Shown: positions 1 through 11,848, numbered from the stretch's first letter. The stretch is DNA of 64,000 nt from Ochotona curzoniae (GCF_017591425.1 NW_024467083.1:14003001-14067000); one strand, 5' to 3'. A program made the numbers and translations. Notes: a model not told the origin generated them from the sequence alone.

Positions 1-136
1 GAGGCATTGAGCCAACTTCTACTGCTTTTGCAGTCCACAAGCAGGGACCTGGATGGGAACTGAAGCAGCCAGGATGTAAAGCAGCAGCTGTACAGGAAGC
101 CGTTGCAAGACATGGATTTAGCCACTCAGTCATGGC
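1..136 (-). mobile_element. CSINE-type SINE, partial, cut by window edge
   Basis: The right-hand part of a diverged minus-strand SINE. The words for the cytosine-rich body (ccacaagcaggga, then ggatgggaac) and the head end (gccactcagtcatggccc) are in the expected minus-strand order. The tail-side half lies outside the window. Confidence 0.7.
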
Positions 137-389
137 CCAAATCATGGCAATTAAAAAAAATTGAGATCATAGTTACATTTTTGTTTAGTCAATTTTAATA
201 AACTCTTGTATGTGACACTTAAAATGATACATCAGGTAAAACTTTTACCTTAGTTTGCAAATGATAAAGTTGATATTGCAGAGAGATTTTATAAGCATTT
301 CAGATCCATATAATTAGTAAATGCAGGACTTAAAAAAAATAACTGATGGATTCTGGCTTTGGTTCTGCATTATGAGTTAAAATACATGG

Positions 390-716
390 GCCTGGCAGTG
401 TGACCTAGTGGCTAAAGTCCTTGCATTGAATGCGCCAAGATCCCATATGGACACCAGTTCTAATCCCGGCAGCTCCACTTCCCATGCAGCTCCCTGCTTG
501 TGGCCTGGGAAAGCAGTTGAGGACGGCCCAAAGCCTTGGGTTTCTGCACCCATGTGGGAGACCTGAAAGAGGTTCCTGGCTCCTGGCCTCGGATCGGCAC
601 AGCACCAACCATTGTGCTCACTTGGGGAGTGAATCACTGGACAGAAGATCTTCCTCTCTATCTCTCCTCCTCTCTACACGTTTGACTTTGTAATAAAAAT
701 AAAATAAATCTTTCAA
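390..716 (+). mobile_element. CSINE-type SINE, full length
   Basis: Full-length tRNA-derived SINE. The head begins cctggcagtgtgac and is followed by a B-box-like ccagttctaatcccg. The conserved body comes next (ctccctgcttgtggcctggg, then aaagccttgggtttctgcac), then the pyrimidine-rich linker ctctatctctcctcctctc and a tail of AATAAAAATAAAATAAATC plus A. It is flanked by an imperfect 11 bp direct repeat, aaaatacatgg at 379-389 and aaaacacatgg at 717-727, which looks like a target-site duplication (TSD). Such SINEs are transcribed by RNA polymerase III and mobilised by L1 proteins. Open frames across it carry no gene. Confidence 0.93.
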
Positions 717-855
717 AAAACACATGGCTGCTTGCATTTCAGTATTAGATTATTTCTACAGTTAACTGGCAGATGAGACATACTCTAAGCTTATTTTCTC
801 ATATTAATTTGCTAGATTGGAAGCATCAGTTGTTAGGAAAGGTCAGTTAACTCAA

Positions 856-1168
856 TTTTATAAAATTTATTTTTATTATCTGAAAGAGAAGCAGAGAAGA
901 AGAGAGAGACAGAGAAACACTGGGATCATTCATCTGCCAGTTTACTCTCCCAAGGAATGCAAAAGTTGGGGTAGGGCCCAGCCAAAGCCCCAAACCAAGC
1001 ACTCTATTTAGGCATCTCATGTATGTGGCAGGGTCTCAAGCACATGGGCTCTTATCTGTTGCTTAACAAGGCACATTAGCAGGAAGATGGATCAAAAATA
1101 TGAAGCAGTCAAACCTTGCAGTGAAACTCTGCATTAGCATTCTTGCATCAAAGATGGCGCCCAAACTT
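856..1168 (-). mobile_element. Old diverged CSINE
   Basis: Minus-strand copy, strongly diverged. It has an A/T tail (tttataaaatttatttttatt), a purine linker (gaagagagagacagag), then recognisable landmarks such as catctcatgtatgtggcagggtc and cattagcaggaagatggatc. The wording is closer to the older lagomorph C-repeat than to the younger copies in this window. Confidence 0.75.
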
Positions 1169-3272
1169 CCTGGACCATTGTACACAACCCCAGTTTTAGC
1201 TTCAGTTGAGAGCATCTGAGCTGTTCTGTTGTTGTTGTTGTTGTTTTTCCTTTAGTCTTGAACTAGTAACAGGAACGAGTACAAGCAAATTCAGGTTCCA
1301 ATGGGAAACTGTGGGCAAATGAATATTATGCAGCCAGATAAAAGAGCTAGGGTAACTCAAGAACATAATTCAACAGTGTTCCTGTTCTGGGGAACCCAAA
1401 TATCTGATTCACTTCTGAGAAAAATTCTTCTGTAACTTGTGACTGAAGCTCGTGCTGATGATGAATATAGAAAATTGTCTCCAACTTCTTTCATAATAGC
1501 AATAACATAGTGTTGGAAATTATGTATTATAGTAACTTGGCAGAAAAATCAACATGATGCACTGTACAATTTGAAAGCCTCTGCATAAGCATGATAGTCC
1601 TATTTTTTAGTTTGATGTTATATGTTAAAGCAATTATACCTCAGATTATTCTTTTTATTATCATCGTGTCTTTGATTATGACTAGAGGAAAGCAATAATG
1701 ACTAAACTAATAAAGTGCACATTTTCTTTATTTATTAATATGAGTGTTTGATTCTGTCTAGTACATGAAAGCACAACGCCTGCTTTTTACCAATTAGAAG
1801 GCAAAAGACAAAGCTGCTTCAATATTACTTTCTGAATTAAAAAAAAGATTTAATTCTAAAATTAAAGTAAAACAGGGTCATAATTTTACAAATTTGTTTT
1901 TTCAAAACTATATGCATAGCATATTTTGGTTTTATATGTTTGGTTCAGTTAGAATTTCTGCTTTTGGAATTCTTATTTGACTATCAGAGAGTCCAATTTT
2001 TCACCTACTTTTTAAACTAGTATGTCCCATAAATATTGAACCATATGAATTGTACCTTTTATAGGCTCTGTGCTTAGAATTCTTCCCCTTAATTAAGTGG
2101 TGAGACTCGTAAATTTTAGACCATGAATTTTCCAGGAAGTCACATCTTAAAATGTTTTTCAGCCAATCAGATTTATTAATATCCTCTCTTGTTTTATGAA
2201 ATGAAAAGTGACTTTTAGGTTACTTTGAAGTTGATAGATGTAGCCTGCTTGTTAGTTTACCCTCTTTTGTTTTTTTAAACGCTAATATTTTGAAAGATAA
2301 ATAGTACTTGATGCTTCATTTATTTTGATCGTTTTTAATCTCAAGATACTTTGAAAGTTTTATTATGCTATAAAGCTTGAGTTAGCTACCACTTTTCTTT
2401 TCTGATCTAAATAAGCAATAGTCATCAAAACTTCAGTAATTCAGAAATACTGTGTCATGGTTACAAAACCAGAACCATTTCAGAATGAAACTAATTATTG
2501 ATTATCCTCAGGGCTTCTGAAATCAAGTATGTCTCAGTATAGTTAATTATGCCTTTAGCCCTGCAGACTTTTTCAACAGCAGGTTCAATTTACTTTGTGG
2601 AACTATTGCTTTGCAAGATTTGCAGATGAGTCAATTAGACATTCATTAATTGGGTGACCACTGGAAATGTGGTTCTTCCCAATTGGGAATTGGTATACTT
2701 CAATGCCTGATGCATAAGTATGTAAGTACTAATGACCTTGAGTCTCTACTCATGTATCTAAGGGAAAACAAATTAAGAAACCATTCAAGGAAAAATAGAT
2801 TTTGCTGAGCTGGTAGGTTTTCCAGGACGTTGATTAAAATTGCTCATTATCTACTAAAAGTACAATATCTCAGAATAAGATTAATAAGTATCCTAACCTG
2901 AATAAAAGGAAATGCTAGATGTTTAATGAAGAGTTTTCCATGAAGTTGTGTTTTTAAATATTCTTGCTAAAAGGTGATTTTAGTCTACTTAGATATCTTG
3001 TTCAATAACCTTCAAAATAATTGTAAATGAATGATAATAATTACCCTCTTAAATTAATTATGTAAATAGTATTAAGGGGCTTACTAAAATAAAAATCTTT
3101 CATTTCCTAAGGATAGATTGAAAAATTAGAATCTTCACTTTTCTTTCTGAAGTACATGATAATTAAACTAAGAAAATTATTCATGCCCTCATTTATGAAA
3201 TTTATCCCAATTTTCTAATACACTTTGCTGAGTTAATTGTAATCTCTATATTAATATTATCAGTGTAAAATG
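1169..3272. other. Unique AT-rich DNA, no gene seen
   Basis: A short (TTG)n run lies near 1228-1242. The rest is AT-rich DNA with frequent stops in all frames and no repeat family I recognise. No open frame of note and no RNA gene. Confidence 0.6.
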
Positions 3273-3282
3273 CTATGGCAGT

Positions 3283-3586
3283 GGGCCTGGCGCAATAGTG
3301 TAGTTGTTAAAGTCCTTGCCTTGCACGTGCCGGGATGCCATATGGGCGCCAGTTCTACTCCTGGCAGCCCCACTCCCTGCTTGTGGCTTGGGAAAGCAGT
3401 CAAGGACTGCCCAAAGACCTTGGGCCCTGCACCCGCGAGGGAGACCCGGAAGAGGCTCCTGGCTGCGCTCCAGACATTACAACCGCTTGGGGAGTGAACC
3501 ATCAGACAGAAGATCTTCCTCCCTGTCTCTCCTCCTCTCTGTATATCTGCCTCTCCAATAAAAATAAATAAATCTTTTAAAAAATT
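3283..3586 (+). mobile_element. CSINE with perfect 10 bp TSD
   Basis: Full-length plus-strand SINE starting gggcctggcgcaatagtg, with B-box-like agttctactcc near 3350 and a tail AATAAAAATAAATAAATC plus A. It is flanked by the perfect direct repeat ctatggcagt at 3273-3282 and 3587-3596, which fixes both ends. Several CpG dinucleotides survive (cgcgag, cccgga), so the copy is fairly young. Confidence 0.95.
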
Positions 3587-3596
3587 CTATGGCAGT

Positions 3597-4540
3597 AGCA
3601 TAATCGGTCAAAAGTCTTTATAATTAGTATGAGCGTAATCAAGAACAGATATAGTATCTAACAGTGGCAAAGGAGACGAAAAGGAAGTATGATTGTAAAT
3701 TGGATGGTCCTGATAATCTCTTTGAGAAGTATTTCAATGAAATCTAAAAGGAGTTGTAGAACCAAAAAATTCATGTAGATGTAAGATTGATATTCCAGGC
3801 AGAGTCAAAGCCAGAAAAACAAACAAACAAAGAAAAGCTAATTTTTCCTTCACTTGTAGAGAGGGGTTAGCCAGCTCTCTGATGGAATAAGGCATTGAGA
3901 AAAGAAGTGGGTAAGATTATAACATAGGGGGTTGTAATCAAGTGAAACGCACTCATAGTGGCATGCACAGTGATACAGAGGGCTTCAAATGTTACGTGGG
4001 TGGAGGACGGTGATACAGTTTTGCATGAACTGCAGCCAGCTAGAACTGTGAATCAAGCAATAACCAGAATTACCCATCACCAGCATTCGCACAGCGCAGG
4101 GATTCTGGCTTTCAGCAGATAACCCCGTGGTGTGTAGCCAGAGGTTAGCTACCACAGACAATTCCATGACTCCATTTCTGTAAGAGACTCTGTAATTTTG
4201 GAACGTGTTATGCTTTCTTAAGTTTAAAAGACGAGTTGTGTTCAGCAGAGCGCACTGCCATCGTAACCCCTTCTACTTCAGTATGGTTTTAGAGTATAGC
4301 ACCAGACTTCACCGTCAGCTTGGTTGACCCATTCCCAAAGAATCCTCATGGACGGGGTTGATTTCTTGTGAATTTGAATGCAAGTGCACTGTCATTCAAG
4401 TAAAGATGATATGGGTCTTTAAGGTTGGAGTAATAATTGGCTTTTACTCTGAAAGCAATACAATGCATTTGGAAAGGCAGAGCACAGCATTACCATTGCG
4501 CTGAGAACACTATTAGATGGGGAAAGGTGACAAGACGGTT
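3597..4540. other. Unique DNA, no gene seen
   Basis: Moderately AT-rich single-copy-looking DNA with some CpG between 3980 and 4380. A 60-codon minus-strand frame at 3985-4167 has no family features I recognise. No splice or RNA-gene signature could be assigned. Confidence 0.5.
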
Positions 4541-4846
4541 ATAAAACGGCGGATATACAGAGAGGAGGAGAGACGGAAAGGAAGATCTTCCGCCCAATGT
4601 TTCACTCCCCAAGAGGCTGCAATGGCTGGAGCTGAGCCAATTCGAAGCCAGGAGCCAGGAACCTCTTCCGTGTCTCCCTCGGGGATGCAGGGTCCCAAGG
4701 CTCTGGGCCGTCTTCAACTGCTTTCCCAGGGCACAGGCAAGGAGCTGAATGGGAAGCAGAGCAGTTGGGACAAGAACCGGCCCCCATATGGGATCCCAGG
4801 CGTGCAAGGTGAGGACTGTAACCACTACGTTATTGCACCTGGCCCC
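4541..4846 (-). mobile_element. CSINE, tail shortened
   Basis: Well-preserved minus-strand SINE: linker gagaggaggagagacgg, body gaagccaggagccaggaacc, then cccatatgggatcccaggcg and the head ending cacctggcccc. The usual T-rich tail is nearly absent at the left (only ttataaaac), so the tail was lost or the left edge rearranged. A 161-codon open frame runs over the copy and is a by-product of its composition. Confidence 0.9.
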
Positions 4847-5051
4847 ACCCCCATACGTTTTGACATAATATATTGTCAACTCATTTATTATAGCAAAGTT
4901 TTTATTTCCCCTTTGATTTGGTCTTCCATGACCCAATGTTCAACAAGGAGCATGTTATCTAGCTTTCATATAGTTGCATATTTTCTAGAATTTCTGATGT
5001 AATTAATGCCCAACTTCCTTCCCTTGTGGTCATAAAAGTTATGTGATTTTA

Positions 5052-5072
5052 TTTAATTAATTAATTAATTTA
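5052..5072. repeat. (TTAA)n microsatellite
   Basis: About four to five copies of the tetranucleotide taat within tttaattaattaattaatt. Short and probably of no consequence. Confidence 0.8.
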
Positions 5073-5261
5073 TTAGTTTTTGAGACATGCTTTATGGTCT
5101 AGCATGTGTTCTGTCATAGAGAGTGCTCCATGCATTAGTGAGAGAACTGGTTGGCAGCTCTGTAAAGTTTTATGTATATATATATATATTCATAAAATAT
5201 TATGTATTATCTATTATATATATTTCACTTGGTTGACAGCATGTCAGTGTAGATTTGCTCT

Positions 5262-5603
5262 TTTATAAGAATATTTATTTTATTTTTATTGCAAGGTAAG
5301 ACATACAGAGAGGAGGAGAGACAGAGAGCAAGACCTTCTCTCCATTGACTCACTACCCAAATGGCTGCAATGGCTGGAGCTGTGCTGATCCGAAGCCAGG
5401 ATCCAGGAGCCAGGAACCAGGATCCTCTCTGGGTCTCTCACATGGGTGCAAGGTCTTAAGGCTTTGGGTCTTGCAACTGCTTTCCCACTACCATCAGGAA
5501 GCTGGATGGGAAAAGAGGCCGCAGGGATATGCACCGGTACCCATTTAGGAAACTGGTGTATGCAAGGTGATGACTTTAGCAGCTATGCTAACGCTCTGGG
5601 ACC
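5262..5603 (-). mobile_element. CSINE, left member of tandem pair
   Basis: Full minus-strand copy: tail (tatttattttatttttattg), linker cagagaggaggagagaca, body with an extra duplication (gaagccaggatccaggagcc then aggaaccaggatcc), head ending ctctgggacc. It directly abuts a second SINE in the same orientation. The word tgctct occurs at its left edge, at the junction and at the far right edge. Confidence 0.9.
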
Positions 5604-5609
5604 TGCTCT

Positions 5610-5943
5610 TTTTTTTTAATGATAAATTTATACTTATTGGAAAGTCAGTTATTCAGAGAAAAACTGAGATATAGAAAAAGATATTCCATATGCTGATCAC
5701 TCCCCAAGTGAACACAATGACCAGTGCTGAGTTAATCCGAAGCCAGGAGCCAGGAGCTTGATCTGGGTCTCCCACGTGAGTTGCAGTGTCCCATGGCTTT
5801 TGGCCATCCTCTTTGGTTTTCCCAGGCCACAGGCTGGAATGCACGTGCATGGAAGCAGTTAGGATATGAATTGCTGCCTTTATGGGATCCCCATGCATAT
5901 AAGGCAAGGACTTTAGCAACTAGGCTACTGGGCCAAGCCCCAA
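5610..5943 (-). mobile_element. CSINE, right member of tandem pair
   Basis: Minus-strand copy, more diverged than its left neighbour. It has a T-rich tail from 5610, the linker replaced by gagaaaaactgagatatag, the body gaagccaggagccaggagc, and a head ending ctgggccaagcccc. It lies only about 6 bp from the preceding SINE. Confidence 0.87.
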
Positions 5944-5953
5944 TTTTTGCTCT

Positions 5954-6542
5954 GCTGTATCTTTGTTGAATTTTGCTGAATTAATTTGTGCATTGTTGAA
6001 AATTTTTATGTGAATTTTTCCAGTAAACTGCATTGGAAAATATGACTCCAATTAGATCACGTAACATTTGTTTTAAATAATCAGGCATAGAGACTACTTC
6101 ATCTTTCTGGGTTTGAGGCACTGAACCAGCAACACATGCCTCATATCAACCGTTCAGATGTAATTTTCACACAAAAAATTTCAGATTTCATGAGACCCAT
6201 TGTTTGTAATAACCATACTGATTGGAAATTGGCAGACACAGCACTCATGTCATCATATGATATGATCAGGCATTCTTCAAAGGTTAAAATACAACGGTCA
6301 GAAGATACATGGGGAAATGCTCAGGGCTACCAGCTATCAGAGGACAAATGAAATCAGAGCTGAGTTCTCAACTCAGCTGATCATAATTATGGGAAACAAT
6401 ACTGAGACTATGAACATAATTAAAAATAGATCTCTCATATGACACAGTTATGTCACTCTTACTGACTTCATCTGCCAAGGTAAATGCAATCAGTTTAAGA
6501 AAGTTATCTGTAATCACAATTCACGCAAAAAAAAAAAAATAG
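5954..6542. other. Unique DNA, no gene seen
   Basis: AT-rich DNA with a short A-run at 6526-6538. A 71-codon plus frame at 6136-6351 has no recognisable domain or codon bias. Nothing else is supported. Confidence 0.5.
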
Positions 6543-6555
6543 AAAATAACTTTAG

Positions 6556-6877
6556 AGCCCTGTACAGTAGCCTAGCGGCTAAAGTCCTAACCTTGAATGC
6601 ACCACACCAGCATCCCATATGGGTGCTGGTTCTAATCCCAGCAGCTCCACTTCCCATCCAGCTCCCTGCTTGTGGCCTGGGAAAGCAGTCAAGGATGACC
6701 CAAAGCCTTGGGACCCTGCACCTGAGTGGGAGACTTGGAAGAGACTCTGGTCTCCTGGCTTTGGATTTCCTTAGCTCTGGATGTTGTGGCTACTCGGGGA
6801 GTGAACCAGGGGATGGAAAAATTTCCTCTCTGTCTCTCCTCCTCTCTATATATGACTTTACGATTTAAAAAATCTTA
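6556..6877 (+). mobile_element. CSINE with near-perfect 13 bp TSD
   Basis: Full-length plus-strand SINE (head gccctgtacagtagcctagc, B-box-like ggttctaatccc, tail ending in A-rich DNA). The flanks match at 12 of 13 positions: aaaataactttag at 6543-6555 and aaaataagtttag at 6878-6890. Confidence 0.93.
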
Positions 6878-6890
6878 AAAATAAGTTTAG

Positions 6891-7195
6891 CAAGATTTAT
6901 GCATTGTTTATTTGAAAGGCAGCAACACACAATAAGTGAGAGAGAAAGAGAGAGAGAGAGAGGCTGGGGATGGGGAGACAGAGTAATCTGCTGTTAGCTC
7001 ATTCTAAAACTGACCTCATGCCTAGACAGGACAACTTAATCATGGAGCTAGTAATTTCATCCTAGTTCCCCATACGGGTGCCAGTGGCTGAAACCCTGAG
7101 GCCATCTTCAGCTGCTTTAGAGCGTGCGTTAGCAGAAAGCCAGATTGCAATCAGCATAGTGAGGGCTTGGACTGCACAATGTGTGGAAGGATGCG
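6891..7195 (-). mobile_element. Old diverged CSINE with (GA)n linker
   Basis: Diverged minus-strand copy: tail gatttatgcattgtttattt, linker expanded to a (GA)n run at about 6936-6962, then gttagcagaaagccagattg and a worn head. It lies immediately next to a younger plus-strand SINE, so the younger one inserted just beside it. Confidence 0.7.
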
Positions 7196-7369
7196 CTAGT
7201 AAAGTGATTAAATCAACAACATTGATACCTTAAATTTTGAACATCATCTAATAACAACTTTAAAGTACACTATATCTAATATATTGCGAAAAGTTTCTAT
7301 TACTATTTTTTGTTTTCAAAGCTTGTTTTTTCTTTTCAATTTCCATTTTAGTATTTTGTTTTAATGCCC

Positions 7370-7468
7370 TTGTGGCCACTTGGGAAGTGAGCCCGAGGAT
7401 CTTTCTGTTTGTAGCTCTTTCTCTCTGTAAATCTGCTTTTCCAATAAAAGTGAATAACTTTTAAATGT
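7370..7468 (+). mobile_element. CSINE 3' fragment
   Basis: Only the 3' third is present: ggccacttgggaagtgagcc, linker ctctttctctctgtaaatctg, tail ccaataaaagtgaataac. The head and body are missing, so this is a truncated copy. Confidence 0.75.
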
Positions 7469-7633
7469 TCCAAAAATTAAAAAAAGAAGACACCTTGAGC
7501 TTGGGCTGGTTGATTAGGACTAGGTATCCTTTAGTCAATTATAGATTTAAAGAGTTGATGGGACTATGATACTGTCTTTTCTGTCACTAATGTCAATGCA
7601 CCTTAACCTGTAATGCATATTTCTCCAGCACTT

Positions 7634-7957
7634 TATTTTTTTAAGATTCTTTTTTTTTTTTTAATTGGAAAGACATACGCACAAAGAGGAAAGACAGAAA
7701 ATCTTCCATCTCCTGGTTCACTCTCAAAGCGGCTGTAATGGCTGGAGCTGAGCTGATATGAATGCAGGATGCAGGAACTTCTTCCTGGTCTTCCACATGA
7801 GTACAGAGTCCCAAGGCTTTTTGCCATCCTGTAATGCTTTCCCAGGCCACAAGCAGGGATCTAGCAGAAATGAAACAGTGGGACATGAGCCAGTGCCCAT
7901 ATGGGATCCAGGTGCTTGCAAGGCAAAGATTTAGCTACTAGGCTATTGTGCTGGACC
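7634..7957 (-). mobile_element. CSINE, minus strand
   Basis: Full-length minus-strand SINE with a long T tail at 7651-7664, body words aggccacaagcagggat and cccatatgggatccaggtgc, and head ending gtgctggaccc. Divergence is moderate. Confidence 0.9.
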
Positions 7958-8890
7958 CACATTTCTTCTAGTTTTGTCACCTTCTGCTTCATCAGCATAT
8001 AAAATACTGAAATCAATTTTTCATCTTCAGTCTGCACAGCTGTAAATATAGTGTGGAGATACATTTCAAGGGAAAAAAGCATGCTATCTTCTGTTGTTAT
8101 TTCATCTTATTCTTTCACATCTATGCTATATTTCTCCCTTTGACCTGATTATTTTATATACATTTCTCTTAAATATGTTTTATAGTTATCCACATTGGGA
8201 AATTAAAATTATTTTTAGTAATTTTTAAATTTTTGTTCCAGAATCATAAATTCTGCAGTAATAACTGGCACAAAATAATTGAGCAAGTCCCAGCTATTCC
8301 ATTTCCCCAGCCATTGTGGCTCCTAGACTGTAAATCAGGCCTAAGTCCCCAGGGACTCTTTCTCTGTCTTCCAAAGAGCAGTCTAACATTTGCCTTTTTT
8401 TTTTCCCTCACCTTGCTGTCTGTATTCTTTCCAACTATCAAACTCCAAGAAAGTAAAATCCTACTAAGTTGTAAATGTCACCCCGAACTATGTCAGCTCT
8501 TCCCACTACTCCCGCCCCCATCACACCCCCTACAATACATCAAAGACTCTTAAGCTATCATGTCCCAATGTCTGACGGACAGGTCACTAACGTGTTTGAT
8601 CCATCGAAAGGCTTGCAATGTGCCACTTCTCATGGCTGTATTTCTTTTCAATACTATATTTGTTTCTGGCTATAAAATTTTACCCTTCCTCCTCTTTGTT
8701 CTTTGCATCTTTCTTAATACAATCTATGTATTTAACATATTCATTCGTTAAATGAACATGTAAAATAAAAAATATCGAAAATGATTGAGTGTCGCTTTGT
8801 AAAATGTAGTTTATAGTGAGAGCTATTTAAAAGTTCATGGAAAATGCTTATGGCCTTTTAACTGCATTTCTTCCATGAAGTTTTTAAAAA
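7958..8890. other. Unique DNA, no gene established
   Basis: Contains a locally more GC-rich patch (about 8280-8620) with a 106-codon plus frame at 8233-8553. That frame is rich in Pro, Ser, Leu and Phe from pyrimidine runs and has no domain I recognise. I treat it as non-coding. Confidence 0.5.
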
Positions 8891-8894
8891 GTTG

Positions 8895-9138
8895 ACACTA
8901 AGAAGCAGTTAAAAGAGGCATCTACTTCAGCCAATTGGCACCCTGGATGTTTCAATTGCTACATGTACCTGTGCTAATGACCCGAGAAAAGTAGCAAAGG
9001 ATGGTTTAAGTGTTTAGGTGCCTACTCCCAGACACTGTGGCTATCTTGGTGGATGAGTCAGCCAATGGATTCTTTCTTTCTCTCTCTATCTCACTAACTT
9101 TATTTAACATTAGAATAAATACTTTTTTTTAAAAAAAT
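8895..9138 (+). mobile_element. Old partial CSINE
   Basis: Diverged plus-strand SINE remains: agcaaaggatggtttaagtg matches the worn body, then ctgtggctatcttggtggatg, a tct-rich linker and a tail aataaatac plus a T/A run. The head is eroded beyond recognition. Confidence 0.6.
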
Positions 9139-9149
9139 AGAAATATTGT

Positions 9150-9468
9150 TGGATACAGAGAAATGTCTCAGTGGCTTAAATTCCCACCTTATAATAGCCT
9201 GAATCTCACATGGGTGCCAGTTCATGTCCTAACTGCTCCACTTCCCACCTACTCCCTTCTTGTGGCCTGGGGAAGCAATAGAGGATGGCCCAGAACTGTA
9301 GGACCCTACACCCATGTAGCTGACCAAGAAGAGGCTCCTGGTTCCTGGCTTTGGATCAGCTCTGGCCATTGCTGCTAGTTGGGCAGTGAGCCAGCAGATA
9401 GAAGATCTTCCTCTCTGTCTCTCCTCTCTGCAAGTCTACCTTTCCAATAAAAATAAATATATTCTTTA
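9150..9468 (+). mobile_element. CSINE, plus strand
   Basis: Nearly full-length plus-strand SINE. The head is diverged (ggatacagagaaatgtctcag). The body cttcttgtggcctggggaag, the linker ctctctgtctctcctctctg and the tail ccaataaaaataaatatatt are clear. It sits just downstream of an older copy in the same orientation. Confidence 0.88.
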
Positions 9469-9559
9469 AAAAGATTAGAATTATCTAATTTTAACAAAAG
9501 TGTATAAAGCACATAATTATTATGATGATAATTTTCTTTGATTTGTTTACATTTGTTCA

Positions 9560-9833
9560 GGTTTACTTTCTTTCAAAGATAATGTGGAGGCAAGAGAGAA
9601 AATTCTTACTTTCTTTTTCAGTAGACAGATGTGCTCAATATTTATGAGTGGGAAGGAGGAAAGCCAGGAGCTGAGAATTCAATATGAATATCCCATATAC
9701 CTGTAAAATACTTAGGTGTTTGATTCATCACCTGTTGTTTCCTAGGTATGCATTAACAGGAAGCTGGAATCAGGAATTGAGCCAGGGTCAGAGTCTAAAC
9801 CTAATCACTCTGATATGAGATGTACTTGTCCCA
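9560..9833 (-). mobile_element. Old CSINE, rabbit-like form
   Basis: Minus-strand copy resembling the older C-repeat form: gaggcaagagagaaaattc linker remnant, cctaggtatgcattaacagg, gaagctggaatcaggaattg, head remnant gatgtacttgtccc. The tail is lost. Confidence 0.65.
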
Positions 9834-9902
9834 AGAAATGTCACGCATGAGCAGAGAAGTTAGTGATCGTTAGAGGCTAAGAAGGGAAGGGACGGGGATT
9901 TT

Positions 9903-10072
9903 ATGTATACACACATGTATATATAATGTTGTATATGGATGTGCACGTATATATAATATTGTATATGGATGCGCATATATATGTACATATAACAAGAACC
10001 AAAACAAGAACAAATATATATATACACATATATGTGTTACATATATATGTGTATGTATATGTATATATAACA
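9903..10072. repeat. Compound AT-rich microsatellite
   Basis: Two near-copies of a roughly 32 bp unit (gtatatataat, then ttgtatatggatg) followed by mixed TA/TACA runs. The word aacaagaacca occurs both inside (about 9990) and at the right edge (about 10068). Open frames here are runs of Tyr, Ile, His and Thr from the repeat and are not genes. Confidence 0.85.
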
Positions 10073-10398
10073 AGAACCAAGTAATAATAACCAAATACAA
10101 AGAGAATCAAAACAGTTAGATAAAAAGAATAAACTCTGTTATTCCACAGCTTAGTAGGATGACTAAAACTTTTACAGAGAATTAATGTAAGATCGTAGTC
10201 TACAAATGCAAAGGAATGGTGAATGGTTAATAAGATGGGAGTGTTAATTATTCCTGATTATACACATGATATTCACATATGTACTGAATTATTATACTGT
10301 AAACCACAAGCATGTATGTCTGTTTGTATCAATTTAAATTGCTCAAGTGTAAAACAATGAACCTGAGGTTTGGAAGGCAAAATTAAAACAAAGAAATA

Positions 10399-10766
10399 GG
10401 GCCCAGTATTGTATCTTAGCAGCTAAAATCCTCACCTTGCATGCACCAGAATTCCATAAGGGCTCCAGTTCTAATTCCGGCAGCCCCACTTCCCATCTAG
10501 CTCCCTGCTTGTGGCCTGGGAAAGCAACTGAGGACAGCCCAAGACCTTGGGACCCTGCACCCATGTGGGTGACCTGGAGAAGTCTACACGTTCCTGGCTT
10601 TGGATTGGCTCATCTCCAGTTGAAGGATCCTGCCACGAGGCACTGGCTGGAACTTTACACTACTGTATATGTTGCCTAAGGGTAGAGAATCAATGGATCT
10701 TCTCTGTCTCTCTTCCTCCTGGCATATCTGACTTTCCAATAAAAATAAAATAAATCTTAAAAAAAT
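10399..10766 (+). mobile_element. CSINE with perfect 9 bp TSD
   Basis: Full-length plus-strand SINE starting ggcccagtattg, with a 3' half longer than usual (extra bases around 10630-10690). The tail is ccaataaaaataaaataaatc. It is flanked by aaagaaata at 10390-10398 and 10767-10775. Confidence 0.93.
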
Positions 10767-10775
10767 AAAGAAATA

Positions 10776-11490
10776 ATGTTTAGAGTTCACTCTTCAAGTA
10801 TCTTCAATCATTTATCTGCCACCAGAAAAGTATTTCCCAAAACATCCCTAACTCTGAAATGGCCTGCCAAGTTTCTGGTGTCTTCTTCTCCATTGCAGAG
10901 TCCTTTATTGTTACTGCTCTCTGGTAACACTTTCCTCTATCCTCAAAGTAAACCTCAAATAGAATTGCTTAGAGGCGTGAAAATACTGAAAAGTTCAATC
11001 ATATATTCTTACTTTTGGAGTCTATAATTGTGGCAATTGTTGTTGCTTTTTGCATTTTTTATCAAGCCAGATCAATTAGATATTCTCTAATCTATTTGAT
11101 CTCTTTCTGTATTTCCAAATAGCCACAAAATCTTGTCATTTTTTCCTACTTTAGGTTAGCATCAGCTAAATACATATAATCAGTTTATATAATTTATAAA
11201 CTAATTATGCTAATGTATGGTAACACTTTAACTTCCAGTGCTCCACAAGAAAAAAAATTGTGTAGAGTTTTATTTGCATTGCCTTCCTTTCTCCATCACC
11301 CATACTTATTTAGTATGAAAAATCAAGAGTAGACTTTCTTCTCGCTTCCATAATTTAGTAAATTTACCCAAGTCTTCAACTCTCTATTCACTATATGCTT
11401 ATAGAAGCCAACTTACAATTATCTATCAAACGGGTTCCTTGCTGAAGAGTGAACATAAATATTTGCATTAAATATTTAAAATATAAGAAT
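10776..11490. other. Unique DNA, no gene seen
   Basis: An 83-codon plus frame (10776-11027) lies here. Its composition is ordinary for AT-rich intergenic DNA and shows no domain. No repeat family was recognised. Confidence 0.5.
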
Positions 11491-11501
11491 TCAGATCATT
11501 T

Positions 11502-11822
11502 AAAAATATTTATTGATTTTCATTTCAAAGGCATATTTCCAGCAAGAGGGAGAGACAGGAAAGATTTTCCATTCACGGGTTCACTCCCCAGATGTCTGTA
11601 ACTGACAGAGTGCTGTCAGTCAGAGACCAGGATCTTCTTCCGGGTCTCCCACATGACTGTAGGATCCCAAGGCCTTGTGCCATCCTCTTCTGTTTACAAG
11701 ATCACAAGCATGGAGCTCAATCAAAAGTAGAGTAGCTGAGACATGAATGGCACACATATGGGTTGCTAGAGCTTGGATTTGGAGGATTAGCCAGTTGAGC
11801 CATTATGCTGGGCCCCGTGAGC
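11502..11822 (-). mobile_element. CSINE with 11 bp imperfect TSD
   Basis: Minus-strand copy with tail taaaaatatttattgatttt, body accaggatcttcttccgggt, head ending tatgctgggcccc. Flanks tcagatcattt (11491-11501) and tcaaatcattt (11823-11833) agree at 10 of 11 bases. Confidence 0.88.
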
Positions 11823-11848
11823 TCAAATCATTTTTACAATTATATTTT

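Noticed and set aside
4517..5002. 161-codon plus-strand open frame
   Set aside because: It runs through the antisense of a SINE (4541-4846). Many frames across the window with recurring motifs such as CGLGKQ or RPGRGSW are SINE translations, not genes.
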